A DNA stretch of 56,185 bases, taken from assembly GCA_025351765.1 (NCBI GenBank), contig JANXVH010000036.1, positions 1 through 56,185 on the forward strand. Reading direction: 5' to 3'. The notes under the pieces are model-generated. The model searched no databases. It was not told the origin of the DNA and saw only the letters and a program-made list of their open reading frames with translations. Source of the DNA: Pedobacter sp. GTDB lineage: Bacteria > Bacteroidota > Bacteroidia > Sphingobacteriales > Sphingobacteriaceae. The translations under genes and the position numbers were made by a program. Shown here one piece after another: positions 35,691 through 43,705 of this stretch (the stretch's first letter is position 1; every line of letters starts with the position of its first letter).

Positions 35691-36116
35691 CTAAAAAGGC
35701 AAATCGCCTGAAGGGTCACTATCTAAATAATCTCCTTCACTCTTCGGCGTACTGTTTTCCGTGGTTGATGGGGTATGTTCGAAATCACTTTTCCTACCCA
35801 GGAGCGTAAAATTTTCTGCTACTACTTCCGTTACGTACTTCTTTATCTTTTCCCTGTCTTCAAAAGAGCGGGTACGAAGTTTACCCTCAATATATACCAA
35901 CTTACCTTTTTGTAAATACTTGGAGGCCACTTCTGCAAGTCCCCTCCACAGTACAATATTGTGCCATTCTGTTTGTTCAACTCTCTTTCCGTCTTTATTA
36001 TAAGTCTCTGAAGTGGCTAAAGGGAAGCTAGCTACCGTAACGCCCCCATCTAAATGTCTTACCTCCGGGTCTTTACCCAAATGCCCGACTAAAATAACTT
36101 TGTTAATACCTGACAT
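35691..36116 (-). CDS. ssb: Single-stranded DNA-binding protein
   Basis: 141 aa. The OB fold covers about 4-108 (NKVILVGHLGKDPEVRH, TEWHNIVLWRGLAEVASKYL, GKLVYIEGKLRTRSFED), then a disordered linker and the acidic tip DSDPSGDLPF that binds repair partners. SSB coats single-stranded DNA in replication and repair. It is shorter than E. coli SSB (178 aa). It is 14 bp from mutY on the same strand, so the two DNA-maintenance genes are probably co-transcribed. Confidence 0.95.
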   Translation of the reverse strand: MSGINKVILVGHLGKDPEVRHLDGGVTVASFPLATSETYNKDGKRVEQTEWHNIVLWRGLAEVASKYLQKGKLVYIEGKLRTRSFEDREKIKKYVTEVVAENFTLLGRKSDFEHTPSTTENSTPKSEGDYLDSDPSGDLPF

Positions 36117-36130
36117 GCACTTTCGTTTTT

Positions 36131-37186
36131 TTATACTTGGTTAGAAAAATACTTTTCTATAAAATTAGCGATAACCTTTGGTTGCGGCAATTGCTCAAAT
36201 TCGGCTAAAGAGACCCATTTTACATCAGCATTCTGATTAAAGTTAACGATATAATTATCTAAAGCAAAAAAATCAACATATATAGTTTGGTGTGTAAGTA
36301 AATGCTTTTTTTGCTCCAGATGAGTAAGCTTTACTGCACTTCCATATTCATTATTTACTTGGTTACGGAAGCCTATAAGATTATCCTGATAATTATTTTC
36401 TGTCTCCAGAAGCGGCAGATCATACATTTCTTGCCAGATATCTGCACCTGTTCTTTGATGCACCAAAATATGTTGCTCACTAAAACATAAAAAATAATTA
36501 AAGTACCGGATCCGCTTTTTCAACTTTTTTTCTTTAACCGGGAGGGCGTCTACAAGACCGTGGCTAAGTGCATAACAACCTGATTGAAGTGGGCATACCA
36601 GGCAATTAGGAGATCTAGGTTTACACTGCAATGCGCCAAATTCCATTATCGCTTGATTATAAATAGAAGGCTTTTGTGCAACGATAAGCTCCCTTGCAAG
36701 CATTATAAATTCCTTCTTACCCCTAGTACTGTTAATAGGTGTGGAAATACCAAAGAAGCGCGACAATACACGGAACACGTTACCATCTAAAACAGGCTTC
36801 ATTTCATCTGCAGAAAAAGAAGAGATGGCAGCCGCAGTATAATCGCCCACGCCTTTTAGCAGTATCAGTTCCTCATAATGGATAGGAAAAACACCGTTAT
36901 GCTTATCAGAAATTTGTTTCGCAGTAAGCAACATATTTCTCCCTCTGGAATAATATCCGAGACCTTGCCATAACTTCAAAATTTGGGTTTCTGTTGCCGA
37001 TGCGAATGCAGTTACCGTTGGAAAAGCTTCGAGAAACCTGTTAAAGTAAGGCAATCCTTGCTCTACCCTTGTTTGCTGAAGAATAATTTCAGATAGCCAA
37101 ATTACATATGAATCTCTGGTATTTCGCCAAGGAAGATCTCTCTTGTTTTGTAAATACCAATTAATAATTTCGGTCTGGAAACTCAT
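36131..37186 (-). CDS. mutY: A/G-specific adenine glycosylase
   Basis: 351 aa. MutY removes adenine paired with 8-oxoguanine. The helix-hairpin-helix is LKGVGDYTAAA (110-120). Catalytic Glu33 lies in SEIILQQT and the catalytic Asp134 in PVLDGNVFRV. The 4Fe-4S cluster ligands are Cys188, Cys195, Cys198 and Cys204 (C-x6-C-x2-C-x5-C). A C-terminal NUDIX-like domain (about 225-350) recognises 8-oxoG. The gene leads the mutY-ssb pair and is divergent from the HU gene. Confidence 0.95.
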   Translation of the reverse strand: MSFQTEIINWYLQNKRDLPWRNTRDSYVIWLSEIILQQTRVEQGLPYFNRFLEAFPTVTAFASATETQILKLWQGLGYYSRGRNMLLTAKQISDKHNGVFPIHYEELILLKGVGDYTAAAISSFSADEMKPVLDGNVFRVLSRFFGISTPINSTRGKKEFIMLARELIVAQKPSIYNQAIMEFGALQCKPRSPNCLVCPLQSGCYALSHGLVDALPVKEKKLKKRIRYFNYFLCFSEQHILVHQRTGADIWQEMYDLPLLETENNYQDNLIGFRNQVNNEYGSAVKLTHLEQKKHLLTHQTIYVDFFALDNYIVNFNQNADVKWVSLAEFEQLPQPKVIANFIEKYFSNQV

Positions 37187-37297
37187 AAAAACAAAAATAC
37201 GGCGTTATTGAATTGGTTTTTTATAAAACTTGCATTAACCTGATATATGGCACAACAAATAAATCATCTTTTATTTTCCTATCTCGTTAAAAAGCAA

Positions 37298-37305
37298 TAC
37301 TTTTG
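37298..37305 (+). promoter_or_regulatory. Putative -7 box for the HU gene
   Basis: TACTTTTG matches TAnnTTTG and stands 55 bp before the ATG. The -33 position has TTTTC instead of TTTG, so only half the promoter is convincing. Confidence 0.4.
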
Positions 37306-37360
37306 CAACCCCAAAACACTGATAATAGTAACACACACAATAATTTAAATAACATAAAAT

Positions 37361-37663
37361 ATGACTAAGGCAGATATTATTTCAGAAATATCAACGAAAA
37401 CAGGAATTGAAAAAGTAGATGTACAAGAAACCGTTGAAGCATTTTTCAAAGTGATCAAGACTAGCATGATCAGCGGGGAAAATGTTTATGTAAGAGGCTT
37501 TGGAAGTTTTGTTGTTAAAAAAAGAGCACAAAAAACTGCAAGAAATATTTCAAAAAACACTGCAATCATTATTCCTGAGCATTTTGTACCAAGCTTTAAG
37601 CCTGCAAAAGTTTTTGTAGACAAAGTAAAGAGCAACACTAAGAAAGCAAGCGTAGAAGCTTAA
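37361..37663 (+). CDS. HU-family DNA-binding protein
   Basis: 100 aa. The histone-like HU/IHF fold is clear: TKADIISEISTKTGIEKVDV at the N terminus, VYVRGFGSFVVKKRAQKTARN in the beta arm region, and FVPSFKPAKVFVDKVK near the end, followed by a Lys-rich tail. It binds and bends DNA as a dimer and compacts the nucleoid. The arm has NISKNTAIIIPE where HU usually has a Pro-tipped NPQTG loop, a frequent variation in this phylum. It begins a unit with the TPR and COX24-like genes. Confidence 0.93.
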   Translation: MTKADIISEISTKTGIEKVDVQETVEAFFKVIKTSMISGENVYVRGFGSFVVKKRAQKTARNISKNTAIIIPEHFVPSFKPAKVFVDKVKSNTKKASVEA

Positions 37664-37668
37664 TTGTT

Positions 37669-38532
37669 ATGCTAAACAGTATCCGTTCAAAACAATTGTT
37701 AATTATAGGAGCAGTATTTCTGCTCGTAGCATTCTTGTTTACACGAGATATTAAAGGGTTGGTAAAACCCAAAGAAGAAAACGGTAAAGGTCCTATTGCA
37801 AGTGGACAGATGACTCCTCAAACAGCAGTATCCCTAAATCTTGCAGACATCTCTGCCTCGGCTAAAAATGCGATAAGCCCGAGTATTGCTGCTGAGATTA
37901 CATCTTTGGAGCAAGCTTACAATACGGCCTCAGGTAATCAAAAAGCGACGGCGGCTAAGGCGCTTGCACAGAAATGGGATGATGTAGAACAGGTTATTCC
38001 AAGTTCCTTATACCTTGAGCTATACGCGAATGAAGAGAAGTCGCTCAAAAACTGGCTAGCCGCAGGAGATAAGCTCTCAAAGGCTTATGATAATACGCGT
38101 GACAGCTTATTGCAGCCTGCACTTTTGCAGAAAGCAAATGCCGCATACGCTAGTGCTCTAGCTTTAGACTCTACAAATACAGCCGCAAAAACAGGGATGG
38201 GTATTACCATTGTAAATGGGATGGGTATGCCTATGCAAGGTATCGCGATGTTACTTGATGTAGTAAAGAAGGATCCAAAGAACCTAAAGGCAAACATGAG
38301 TCTTGGAACTTTTGCAATTAAATCTGGACAATTTGATAAAGCAATTACCCGGTTTAAAGAGATCATAGCAATTCAACCTTCTCCAGATGCCTATTTTTAT
38401 TTAGCAACGGCGTACGAGAACCTTAGCAAGAAAGCAGAGGCCATTGATGCCTATCTGCAAAGTAAAAAACTTGCAGCGAACCCAACGCTTTCTAAGTTTA
38501 TCGATGATAAGATCATCGAATTAAAAAAATAA
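37669..38532 (+). CDS. Membrane-anchored TPR protein
   Basis: 287 aa with one N-terminal membrane helix (LLIIGAVFLLVAFLF, about 10-24) and no cleavage site, so it is an inner-membrane protein with a periplasmic body. TPR-like helices occupy about 150-285 (NPTLSKFIDDKI at the end; NMSLGTFAIKSGQFDKAITRF and DAYFYLATAYENLSKKAEAI as repeats). The function is unknown; TPR domains mediate protein contacts. It starts 5 bp after the HU gene stop, clearly co-transcribed with it. Confidence 0.85.
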   Translation: MLNSIRSKQLLIIGAVFLLVAFLFTRDIKGLVKPKEENGKGPIASGQMTPQTAVSLNLADISASAKNAISPSIAAEITSLEQAYNTASGNQKATAAKALAQKWDDVEQVIPSSLYLELYANEEKSLKNWLAAGDKLSKAYDNTRDSLLQPALLQKANAAYASALALDSTNTAAKTGMGITIVNGMGMPMQGIAMLLDVVKKDPKNLKANMSLGTFAIKSGQFDKAITRFKEIIAIQPSPDAYFYLATAYENLSKKAEAIDAYLQSKKLAANPTLSKFIDDKIIELKK

Positions 38533-38574
38533 AAGTTAATAAACAGATTTGTAAAAATATTTAAATTAAAAACT

Positions 38575-38664
38575 ATGCCAAGCGGTAAAAAAAGAAAAAG
38601 ACATAAAATGGCTACGCACAAACGTAAAAAACGCCTTAGAAAGAACAGACATAAGAAAAAATAG
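38575..38664 (+). CDS. AURKAIP1/COX24-domain microprotein (mS38-like ribosomal protein)
   Basis: A 29-codon gene: MPSGKKRKRHKMATHKRKKR followed by nine mostly basic residues ending HKKK. More than half of the residues are Lys or Arg. Bacteroidota carry this near-invariant peptide, assigned to the AURKAIP1/COX24 domain family, whose mitochondrial relative is ribosomal protein mS38 near the decoding centre. A ribosomal role here is by homology. It lies 42 bp after the TPR gene and just before a two-hairpin terminator, so it is probably the last gene of the HU unit. Confidence 0.85.
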   Translation: MPSGKKRKRHKMATHKRKKRLRKNRHKKK

Positions 38665-38682
38665 TTTTTCTTAGTTTAGTGT

Positions 38683-38736
38683 CCCAACAGTTCTTGAGGT
38701 ATTCTTGAATTGTTGGGCGCAATTTTTTGCGTTTTT
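38683..38736 (+). terminator. Tandem-hairpin terminator after the microprotein gene
   Basis: First hairpin: 11-bp stem (CCCAACAGTTC, one G-U pair) with a 13-nt loop, 38683-38717. Directly next, CGCAA-TTTT-TTGCG (38718-38731) followed by TTTTT. The second part is a classic intrinsic terminator. Confidence 0.8.
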
Positions 38737-38778
38737 GTCCATGTGTTAATAAGGCATAAGCCTTTAATTCTGTAGCTT

Positions 38779-40329
38779 TTGGTAAAAGAACTAATTATAG
38801 ATTCCACTCCTCTGGGAGTGACCATCGCTTTAGTTGAAGACAAGCAACTTGTAGAACTTCATAAGGAACAGATCAATACTAACTACGCCGTAGGCGACAT
38901 CTATCTAGGCCGTATTAAGAAAATTATGCCCGGATTAAATGCCGCATTTGTAGATGTTGGTTATGAAAAAGATGCATTTTTGCATTATTTTGATCTTGGA
39001 CCACAAGTTCAGTCTTTAATAAAGCTCACTAAAATTAAGCGTAATGGCTCTGTTAATGGAACCTTATTAGATAATTTTAAGTTAGAAGGCGATATCAACA
39101 AAGCCGGCAAGATATCTGAAGTAGTGAGCAAAAATCTCGTACTTCCGGTTCAAATTGCTAAAGAACCAATATCAACAAAAGGCCCGAGACTCAGTTCTGA
39201 TCTCTCTATTGCAGGCCGTTATATTGTACTGGTTCCATTTTCCAATGTAATTTCCATATCTAAAAAGATTAAGAGCAATACTGAACGTAATCGACTAAAG
39301 AAGATTATTGAAAGTATTAAACCTAAGAACTTTGGTGTAATCATAAGAACCGTTTCTGAAAACAAGGGCGTTGCAGAACTTCAGAAAGATTTGCTGGATT
39401 CCGTAACCAAATGGGAAAACTTTATAAAGAAGTTACCCGATGCTGAACCTACCAAAAGAGTATGGGGAGAAATGGACCGGACATCAACTCTGATCCGTGA
39501 TATTCTTAGCTCGGACTTTACGAATGTTTATGTAAACGATGCCGGGCTTTTTGAAGACATCCGTTCTTACGTTCATGAAATCTCACCCGAGATGGAAAGG
39601 ATTGTAAAACTTTACAAACACAAAGAGCCTATTTTTGAGCATTTTAGCATCGAAAGGCAAATTAAGACCACATTTGGTAGAACTGTAAATTTGGCAGGTG
39701 GTGCTTATTTAGTTGTAGAGCATACTGAAGCGCTTCATGTTATTGACGTGAATAGTGGCAATAGGACCGCTAGTAAAGAAAATCAGGAAGAAAATGCGTT
39801 ACAAGTAAATAGGGAAGCTGCCAAGGAAATTGCAAGGCAATTGAGATTGAGGGATATGGGCGGAATAGTTGTTATCGATTTTATCGATATGCATAAGGCC
39901 ACCAACCGGAAAATTCTTTTTGACTACCTGAAAGATCTAATGCTTCTTGACCGTGCAAAGCATACGATATTGCCCCCTAGTAAATTTGGACTAGTTCAGA
40001 TTACGCGCCAGCGAGTAAGGCCGGAAATGAATATCGTAACCAGCGAAAAATGTCCTGCTTGCAATGGTACCGGAGAGATTAAGGCCAGCATTGTTTTAAT
40101 GGACGACATAGAAAACAATTTGACCTATATTTTGCAGGAGCAAAATGAAAAAAATATTACGCTTTGTGTACACCCCTACATCGAAGCTTTCATAAAAAAA
40201 GGATTCATTTCTCTACAGTGGAAATGGTTCTTCAAATTCGGACAGCGTGTTAAGATACGTTCAGTGTCTTCTTACAGCCTAACTGAATTTCATTTCCTTT
40301 CTTCAAAAGACGAAGAAATCAAATTATAA
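38779..40329 (+). CDS. rng: Ribonuclease E/G family endoribonuclease
   Basis: 516 aa, starting at TTG (VKELIIDSTPLGVTIAL), the normal N terminus of the Bacteroidota protein. RNase E/G cuts single-stranded RNA in mRNA decay and rRNA maturation. The S1 domain (about 35-125, VGDIYLGRIKKIMPGLNAAFVDVG) carries an insertion. The DNase I-like catalytic core has Asp in HVIDVNSGN and in VVIDFIDM, and the zinc-link CPACNGTG (about 427-434) joins two subunits. The long C-terminal scaffold of E. coli RNase E is missing, so it is RNase G-like in size. It follows a terminator and needs its own promoter in about 40 bp. Confidence 0.95.
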   Translation: MVKELIIDSTPLGVTIALVEDKQLVELHKEQINTNYAVGDIYLGRIKKIMPGLNAAFVDVGYEKDAFLHYFDLGPQVQSLIKLTKIKRNGSVNGTLLDNFKLEGDINKAGKISEVVSKNLVLPVQIAKEPISTKGPRLSSDLSIAGRYIVLVPFSNVISISKKIKSNTERNRLKKIIESIKPKNFGVIIRTVSENKGVAELQKDLLDSVTKWENFIKKLPDAEPTKRVWGEMDRTSTLIRDILSSDFTNVYVNDAGLFEDIRSYVHEISPEMERIVKLYKHKEPIFEHFSIERQIKTTFGRTVNLAGGAYLVVEHTEALHVIDVNSGNRTASKENQEENALQVNREAAKEIARQLRLRDMGGIVVIDFIDMHKATNRKILFDYLKDLMLLDRAKHTILPPSKFGLVQITRQRVRPEMNIVTSEKCPACNGTGEIKASIVLMDDIENNLTYILQEQNEKNITLCVHPYIEAFIKKGFISLQWKWFFKFGQRVKIRSVSSYSLTEFHFLSSKDEEIKL

Positions 40330-40341
40330 AATACGAGCTTT

Positions 40342-40382
40342 AACAAACATGCCTGAATTCAACGAATTCGGGCATGTTTGTT
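40342..40382 (+). terminator. Strong intrinsic terminator after the RNase E/G gene
   Basis: A 19-bp stem with one G-U pair (AACAAACATGCC, T, GAATTC) and only three loop bases, followed by TTTTTT. It is 12 bp past the stop codon. Confidence 0.92.
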
Positions 40383-40438
40383 TTTAGAATTTATCAAAAT
40401 ATACTCTAAATTCGTGAACATTCTTTAATTGATATCAA

Positions 40439-41815
40439 TTGGCTAAAATCAAATCAGCATACTTTTGTCAGAGCTGTGGTTATGAATCTGCAAAATGGCT
40501 TGGCAAATGCCCTTCATGCCAGCAGTGGAATACTTTTGTAGAAGAAGTGGTTGAAAAACCTACTACTAAAGTCCCTTCATGGAAAAACAGTCCAGAAACC
40601 CAGCGGGTTAATAAACCGACTAAGGTAACTGACATCCAAACGGTAAGGGAGCAAAGAATGCTAAGTGGAGACGGAGAACTTGATCGTGTTTTAGGTGGCG
40701 GGATAGTACCTGGTTCGGTTATTCTTATTGGCGGAGAACCGGGTATTGGCAAATCAACACTAATGCTGCAGTTGGCCCTAAACATCTCTGGTAAGAAAAT
40801 CTTATACGTTTCCGGAGAAGAAAGTGAACACCAAATTAAAATGAGGGCTGAACGAATAACAACTCATCCAACAGCAAATTGCTTTATTTTAACAGAAACA
40901 TCCACACAAAATATTTTTAAACAGATAGAACACACTGCGCCCGATGTACTGATTATAGATTCTATACAAACGCTTCATTCCGCACATATAGAATCCACAC
41001 CCGGCAGTGTATCGCAAATAAGGGAATGTGCCGCAGAGTTATTACGTTTTGCGAAAGAAACAGATACGCCTGTTTTTTTAATTGGGCACATTACAAAAGA
41101 CGGTACAATTGCAGGTCCGAAAATTTTAGAACATATGGTTGATACCGTGCTTCAATTTGAGGGAGATAGAAACCATGTTTACCGAATACTTCGTGCCATA
41201 AAAAATAGGTTTGGAGCAGCTGCAGAACTGGGGATATATGGCATGCATGCCAGCGGTTTAAGGCAAGTTTCCAATCCATCAGAAATATTATTATCACAGC
41301 GTGACGAAGAGCTAAGCGGCATCGCAATTTCGGCCACACTTGAAGGCGCAAGACCGATGCTGATTGAGACACAGGCTCTGGTTAGTGCAGCCGCATACGG
41401 AACCCCTCAGCGCTCTGCAAATGGCTTTGACACGAAGAGGATGAATATGCTGCTTGCGGTATTAGAAAAACGTTGTGGCTTCAAACTTAGCACGCGTGAC
41501 GTCTTTCTAAATATTGCGGGCGGCATTAAGGTAGAAGATCCTGCTATTGATCTTGCCATTTTGGCTGCTATTGTTTCTTCACATGAAGATATATTTATTT
41601 CTTCTAAAACTTGTTTTGCGGCGGAAGTTGGATTGTCTGGAGAAATTAGAGCAGTAAACCGCATTGAGCAAAGAATACTGGAGGCAGAAAAACTTGGCTT
41701 TGAAACGATATTTATTTCAGCCTTCAATATGAAAGGATTAGACAAGAACAAATTTGGCATCCAAATTAAAGCATCCAGCAAAATTGAAGATGTATTTTCT
41801 GAGTTATTTGGATAA
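40439..41815 (+). CDS. radA: DNA repair protein RadA
   Basis: 458 aa starting at TTG (AKIKSAYFCQSCGYESAKW). RadA is a RecA-related hexameric motor aiding branch migration in recombination. An N-terminal four-Cys zinc finger (CQSC, then CPSC, about 10-28) is followed by Walker A GGEPGIGKSTL (about 98-108), Walker B VLIIDSIQT, the RadA-specific KNRFGAAAELGIYGM, and a C-terminal Lon-protease-like domain without protease activity (about 300-458). The strong terminator upstream shows it has its own promoter. Confidence 0.96.
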   Translation: MAKIKSAYFCQSCGYESAKWLGKCPSCQQWNTFVEEVVEKPTTKVPSWKNSPETQRVNKPTKVTDIQTVREQRMLSGDGELDRVLGGGIVPGSVILIGGEPGIGKSTLMLQLALNISGKKILYVSGEESEHQIKMRAERITTHPTANCFILTETSTQNIFKQIEHTAPDVLIIDSIQTLHSAHIESTPGSVSQIRECAAELLRFAKETDTPVFLIGHITKDGTIAGPKILEHMVDTVLQFEGDRNHVYRILRAIKNRFGAAAELGIYGMHASGLRQVSNPSEILLSQRDEELSGIAISATLEGARPMLIETQALVSAAAYGTPQRSANGFDTKRMNMLLAVLEKRCGFKLSTRDVFLNIAGGIKVEDPAIDLAILAAIVSSHEDIFISSKTCFAAEVGLSGEIRAVNRIEQRILEAEKLGFETIFISAFNMKGLDKNKFGIQIKASSKIEDVFSELFG

Positions 41816-42150
41816 AAAAACAACTCAATTAGGGAAAAATATTGCCATATTACTCGTTTTGTGGAATAATGTGCTGTGTCTAAAAATGACCTCTGTTTTT
41901 AAACTAGCATGCAACTACTTTAATATCAATTACTTGTCTCATACATTACTTATGAATGACATTTGGCCTATAAGTTGTATTAGTTAAATTGTTATTACTC
42001 ATTTATGAATAATAACTAACAATAGGGATGATTATCCTCGTTATCGTAAGATAGCGAGGATTTTTCTATTAATGATTAACGTCTTTCGATATATTTTATA
42101 GAATATTTCTTGGAAATTTATATATTAGCTGTATAACCAACCCCCAAATT
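41816..42150 (+). other. 335-bp gap between radA and lemA, with terminator
   Basis: No coding frame here is convincing. The left 218 bp separate the radA stop from a strong terminator at 42034-42065. That is long for a 3' end, so a small RNA or a long radA trailer is possible. I see no good consensus promoter in it. The right 85 bp form the lemA leader. Confidence 0.5.
42034..42065 (+). terminator. Intrinsic terminator upstream of lemA
   Basis: A 12-bp stem with one G-U pair (ATCCTCGTTATC against GATAGCGAGGAT) closed by the GTAA tetraloop, followed by TTTTCT. Confidence 0.9.
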
Positions 42151-42708
42151 ATGATCATTGCAGCCATTGTACTTATTGCTATACTATTATTCGGTATCAC
42201 ATTCTATAATTCTCTTATCGGCAAAAAAAATCAGGTTACAAACGCATTTTCTGCGATTGATGTAATGCTTAAAAAGCGCTTTGACCTAATTCCTAATCTC
42301 GTGGAAACTGTGAAACAATACATGCTGCACGAATCGGCAACCTTAACAAAAATAGTAGAATTGAGAAGCCAGGCAGGGAACGCCAGCTTAAGCACCGAAC
42401 AAAAAATAGACCTGGACAAACAAATAAGTACTGGGGTTAAAAGCCTGATGTTAAGCGTTGAAAGCTATCCTGATCTAAAAGCCAATCAGAACTTTATTAA
42501 CTTACAAAGTACTTGGACAGAAAGTGAAGAGCAAATTGCTGCGACAAGGCGTACCTATAATGCTTCTGTTACTGACTATAATAATGCAATTATGATGTTT
42601 CCAGGAAGCCTTTTTGCCGGGATGCTAAATTATAGCCAGATCACCGTGTTAGCGAGTACAGAAGAAGAGCGTCAGAATATCAGTGCAAAGTCTCTTTTTA
42701 ACAGTTAA
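42151..42708 (+). CDS. lemA: LemA family protein
   Basis: 185 aa. One N-terminal membrane helix (AAIVLIAILLFGITFY) leads to the long helical LemA domain: SLIGKKNQVTNAFSAIDVMLKKR, DLIPNLVETVKQYM, TWTESEEQIAATRRTYNASV and YNNAIMMFPGSLFA. LemA proteins are widespread and their role is unclear; the topology puts a short N-terminal tail and a long helical body on opposite sides of the inner membrane. The gene is immediately followed, with no spacing, by a DUF3137 gene, so the two products probably work together. Confidence 0.93.
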   Translation: MIIAAIVLIAILLFGITFYNSLIGKKNQVTNAFSAIDVMLKKRFDLIPNLVETVKQYMLHESATLTKIVELRSQAGNASLSTEQKIDLDKQISTGVKSLMLSVESYPDLKANQNFINLQSTWTESEEQIAATRRTYNASVTDYNNAIMMFPGSLFAGMLNYSQITVLASTEEERQNISAKSLFNS

Positions 42709-43671
42709 ATGACGGAAACAACGATCGCCTCCAACCTTCAAAATACCCTGATTGAATTAGAAGTTCAACGCAAGGATGTTTCAGGCGCTAAATTAAAGAG
42801 TTATTTAATTATTGGCACCGGGATTCTGTTTGTTGTAGCTGGATTTCTTTTTGGAGATTTGTTCCTTGCTGGTGCAATTATCGGTGGAGTAACGCTTATT
42901 ATCGGTTTTGTCATCTTTAGCAAAGCATCAAAAAAATTTAGCGGATACCGTCATGAATTTAAGCAGCGTGTTATAGGAGCGGCACTTAAATCAATAGATA
43001 ATAGTTTGGAACTAAACTATGAAAGTGGTCTACCTGAAGGAAATTTCATTTCATCTCAACTTTTTACGCAACGGCCAGATCGTTATAATAGTCAGGATCA
43101 GGTTCAGGGCAATGTGGGTAATACCCGGTTTTCATTTTCTGAAGTACATGCAGAATATAAAACGGTAACGCAAACAAAAAACGGCAGACAGGAGCATTGG
43201 CATACAATTCTAAAAGGGATTGTATTTTGCGCAGATTTCAATAAGAATTTCAATGGTACAACTGTAGTACGGCCAAAGGATTTTGGAGCGGCCATAGGCG
43301 CTTGGATATCTGATAAAGTAAGCCTCCTTTCCTCATCGGATAAAGAATTGGTAAAGTTGGAAAGTCCAGATTTCTGCAAAAAGTTTGTCACTTATTCTAC
43401 CGATCAGGTAGAAGCAAGGTACATTCTAACACCCGCAATGATGGAAAGACTCTGCGAACTGGATCATAAAACTAAAGATACCATTTCGGTATCGTTTACT
43501 GATAGCTACGTTTACATTGCCTTCCCGCTTTCCAAAGACTATTTTGAACCACCCGTTTTTAAAAGCTTACTAGACGGAAGTTTTCTTGAGGAAGACCTGG
43601 AAGTAATCAGGTTTATGTATAGCATCATTAAAGAGCTTGACCTCAACACCAGAATCTGGGGAAAATTTTAG
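42709..43671 (+). CDS. DUF3137 membrane protein
   Basis: 320 aa; ATG directly after the lemA stop. Two hydrophobic helices at about 29-48 and 50-72 (LIIGTGILFVVAGFLFG, LFLAGAIIGGVTLIIGFVIF) are followed by a soluble C-terminal domain with GRQEHWHTILKGIVFCADFNK and DSYVYIAFPLSKDYFEPP. This matches DUF3137, whose members often sit next to lemA. Biochemical function is unknown. A terminator follows at once. Confidence 0.85.
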   Translation: MTETTIASNLQNTLIELEVQRKDVSGAKLKSYLIIGTGILFVVAGFLFGDLFLAGAIIGGVTLIIGFVIFSKASKKFSGYRHEFKQRVIGAALKSIDNSLELNYESGLPEGNFISSQLFTQRPDRYNSQDQVQGNVGNTRFSFSEVHAEYKTVTQTKNGRQEHWHTILKGIVFCADFNKNFNGTTVVRPKDFGAAIGAWISDKVSLLSSSDKELVKLESPDFCKKFVTYSTDQVEARYILTPAMMERLCELDHKTKDTISVSFTDSYVYIAFPLSKDYFEPPVFKSLLDGSFLEEDLEVIRFMYSIIKELDLNTRIWGKF

Positions 43672-43679
43672 CCATAAAA

Positions 43680-43699
43680 AAAGTCCCTTTCGGGACTTT
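43680..43699. terminator. Bidirectional terminator between the DUF3137 gene and carB
   Basis: AAAGTCCC-TTTC-GGGACTTT, an 8-bp stem with a tetraloop and A/T-runs on each side, in the 34-bp spacer of two convergent genes. Confidence 0.85.
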
Positions 43700-43705
43700 A
43701 AACTC

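Noticed and set aside
41754..41987. 77-codon frame after radA
   Set aside because: It overlaps the radA end and has no recognisable features; codons look random and AT-driven.
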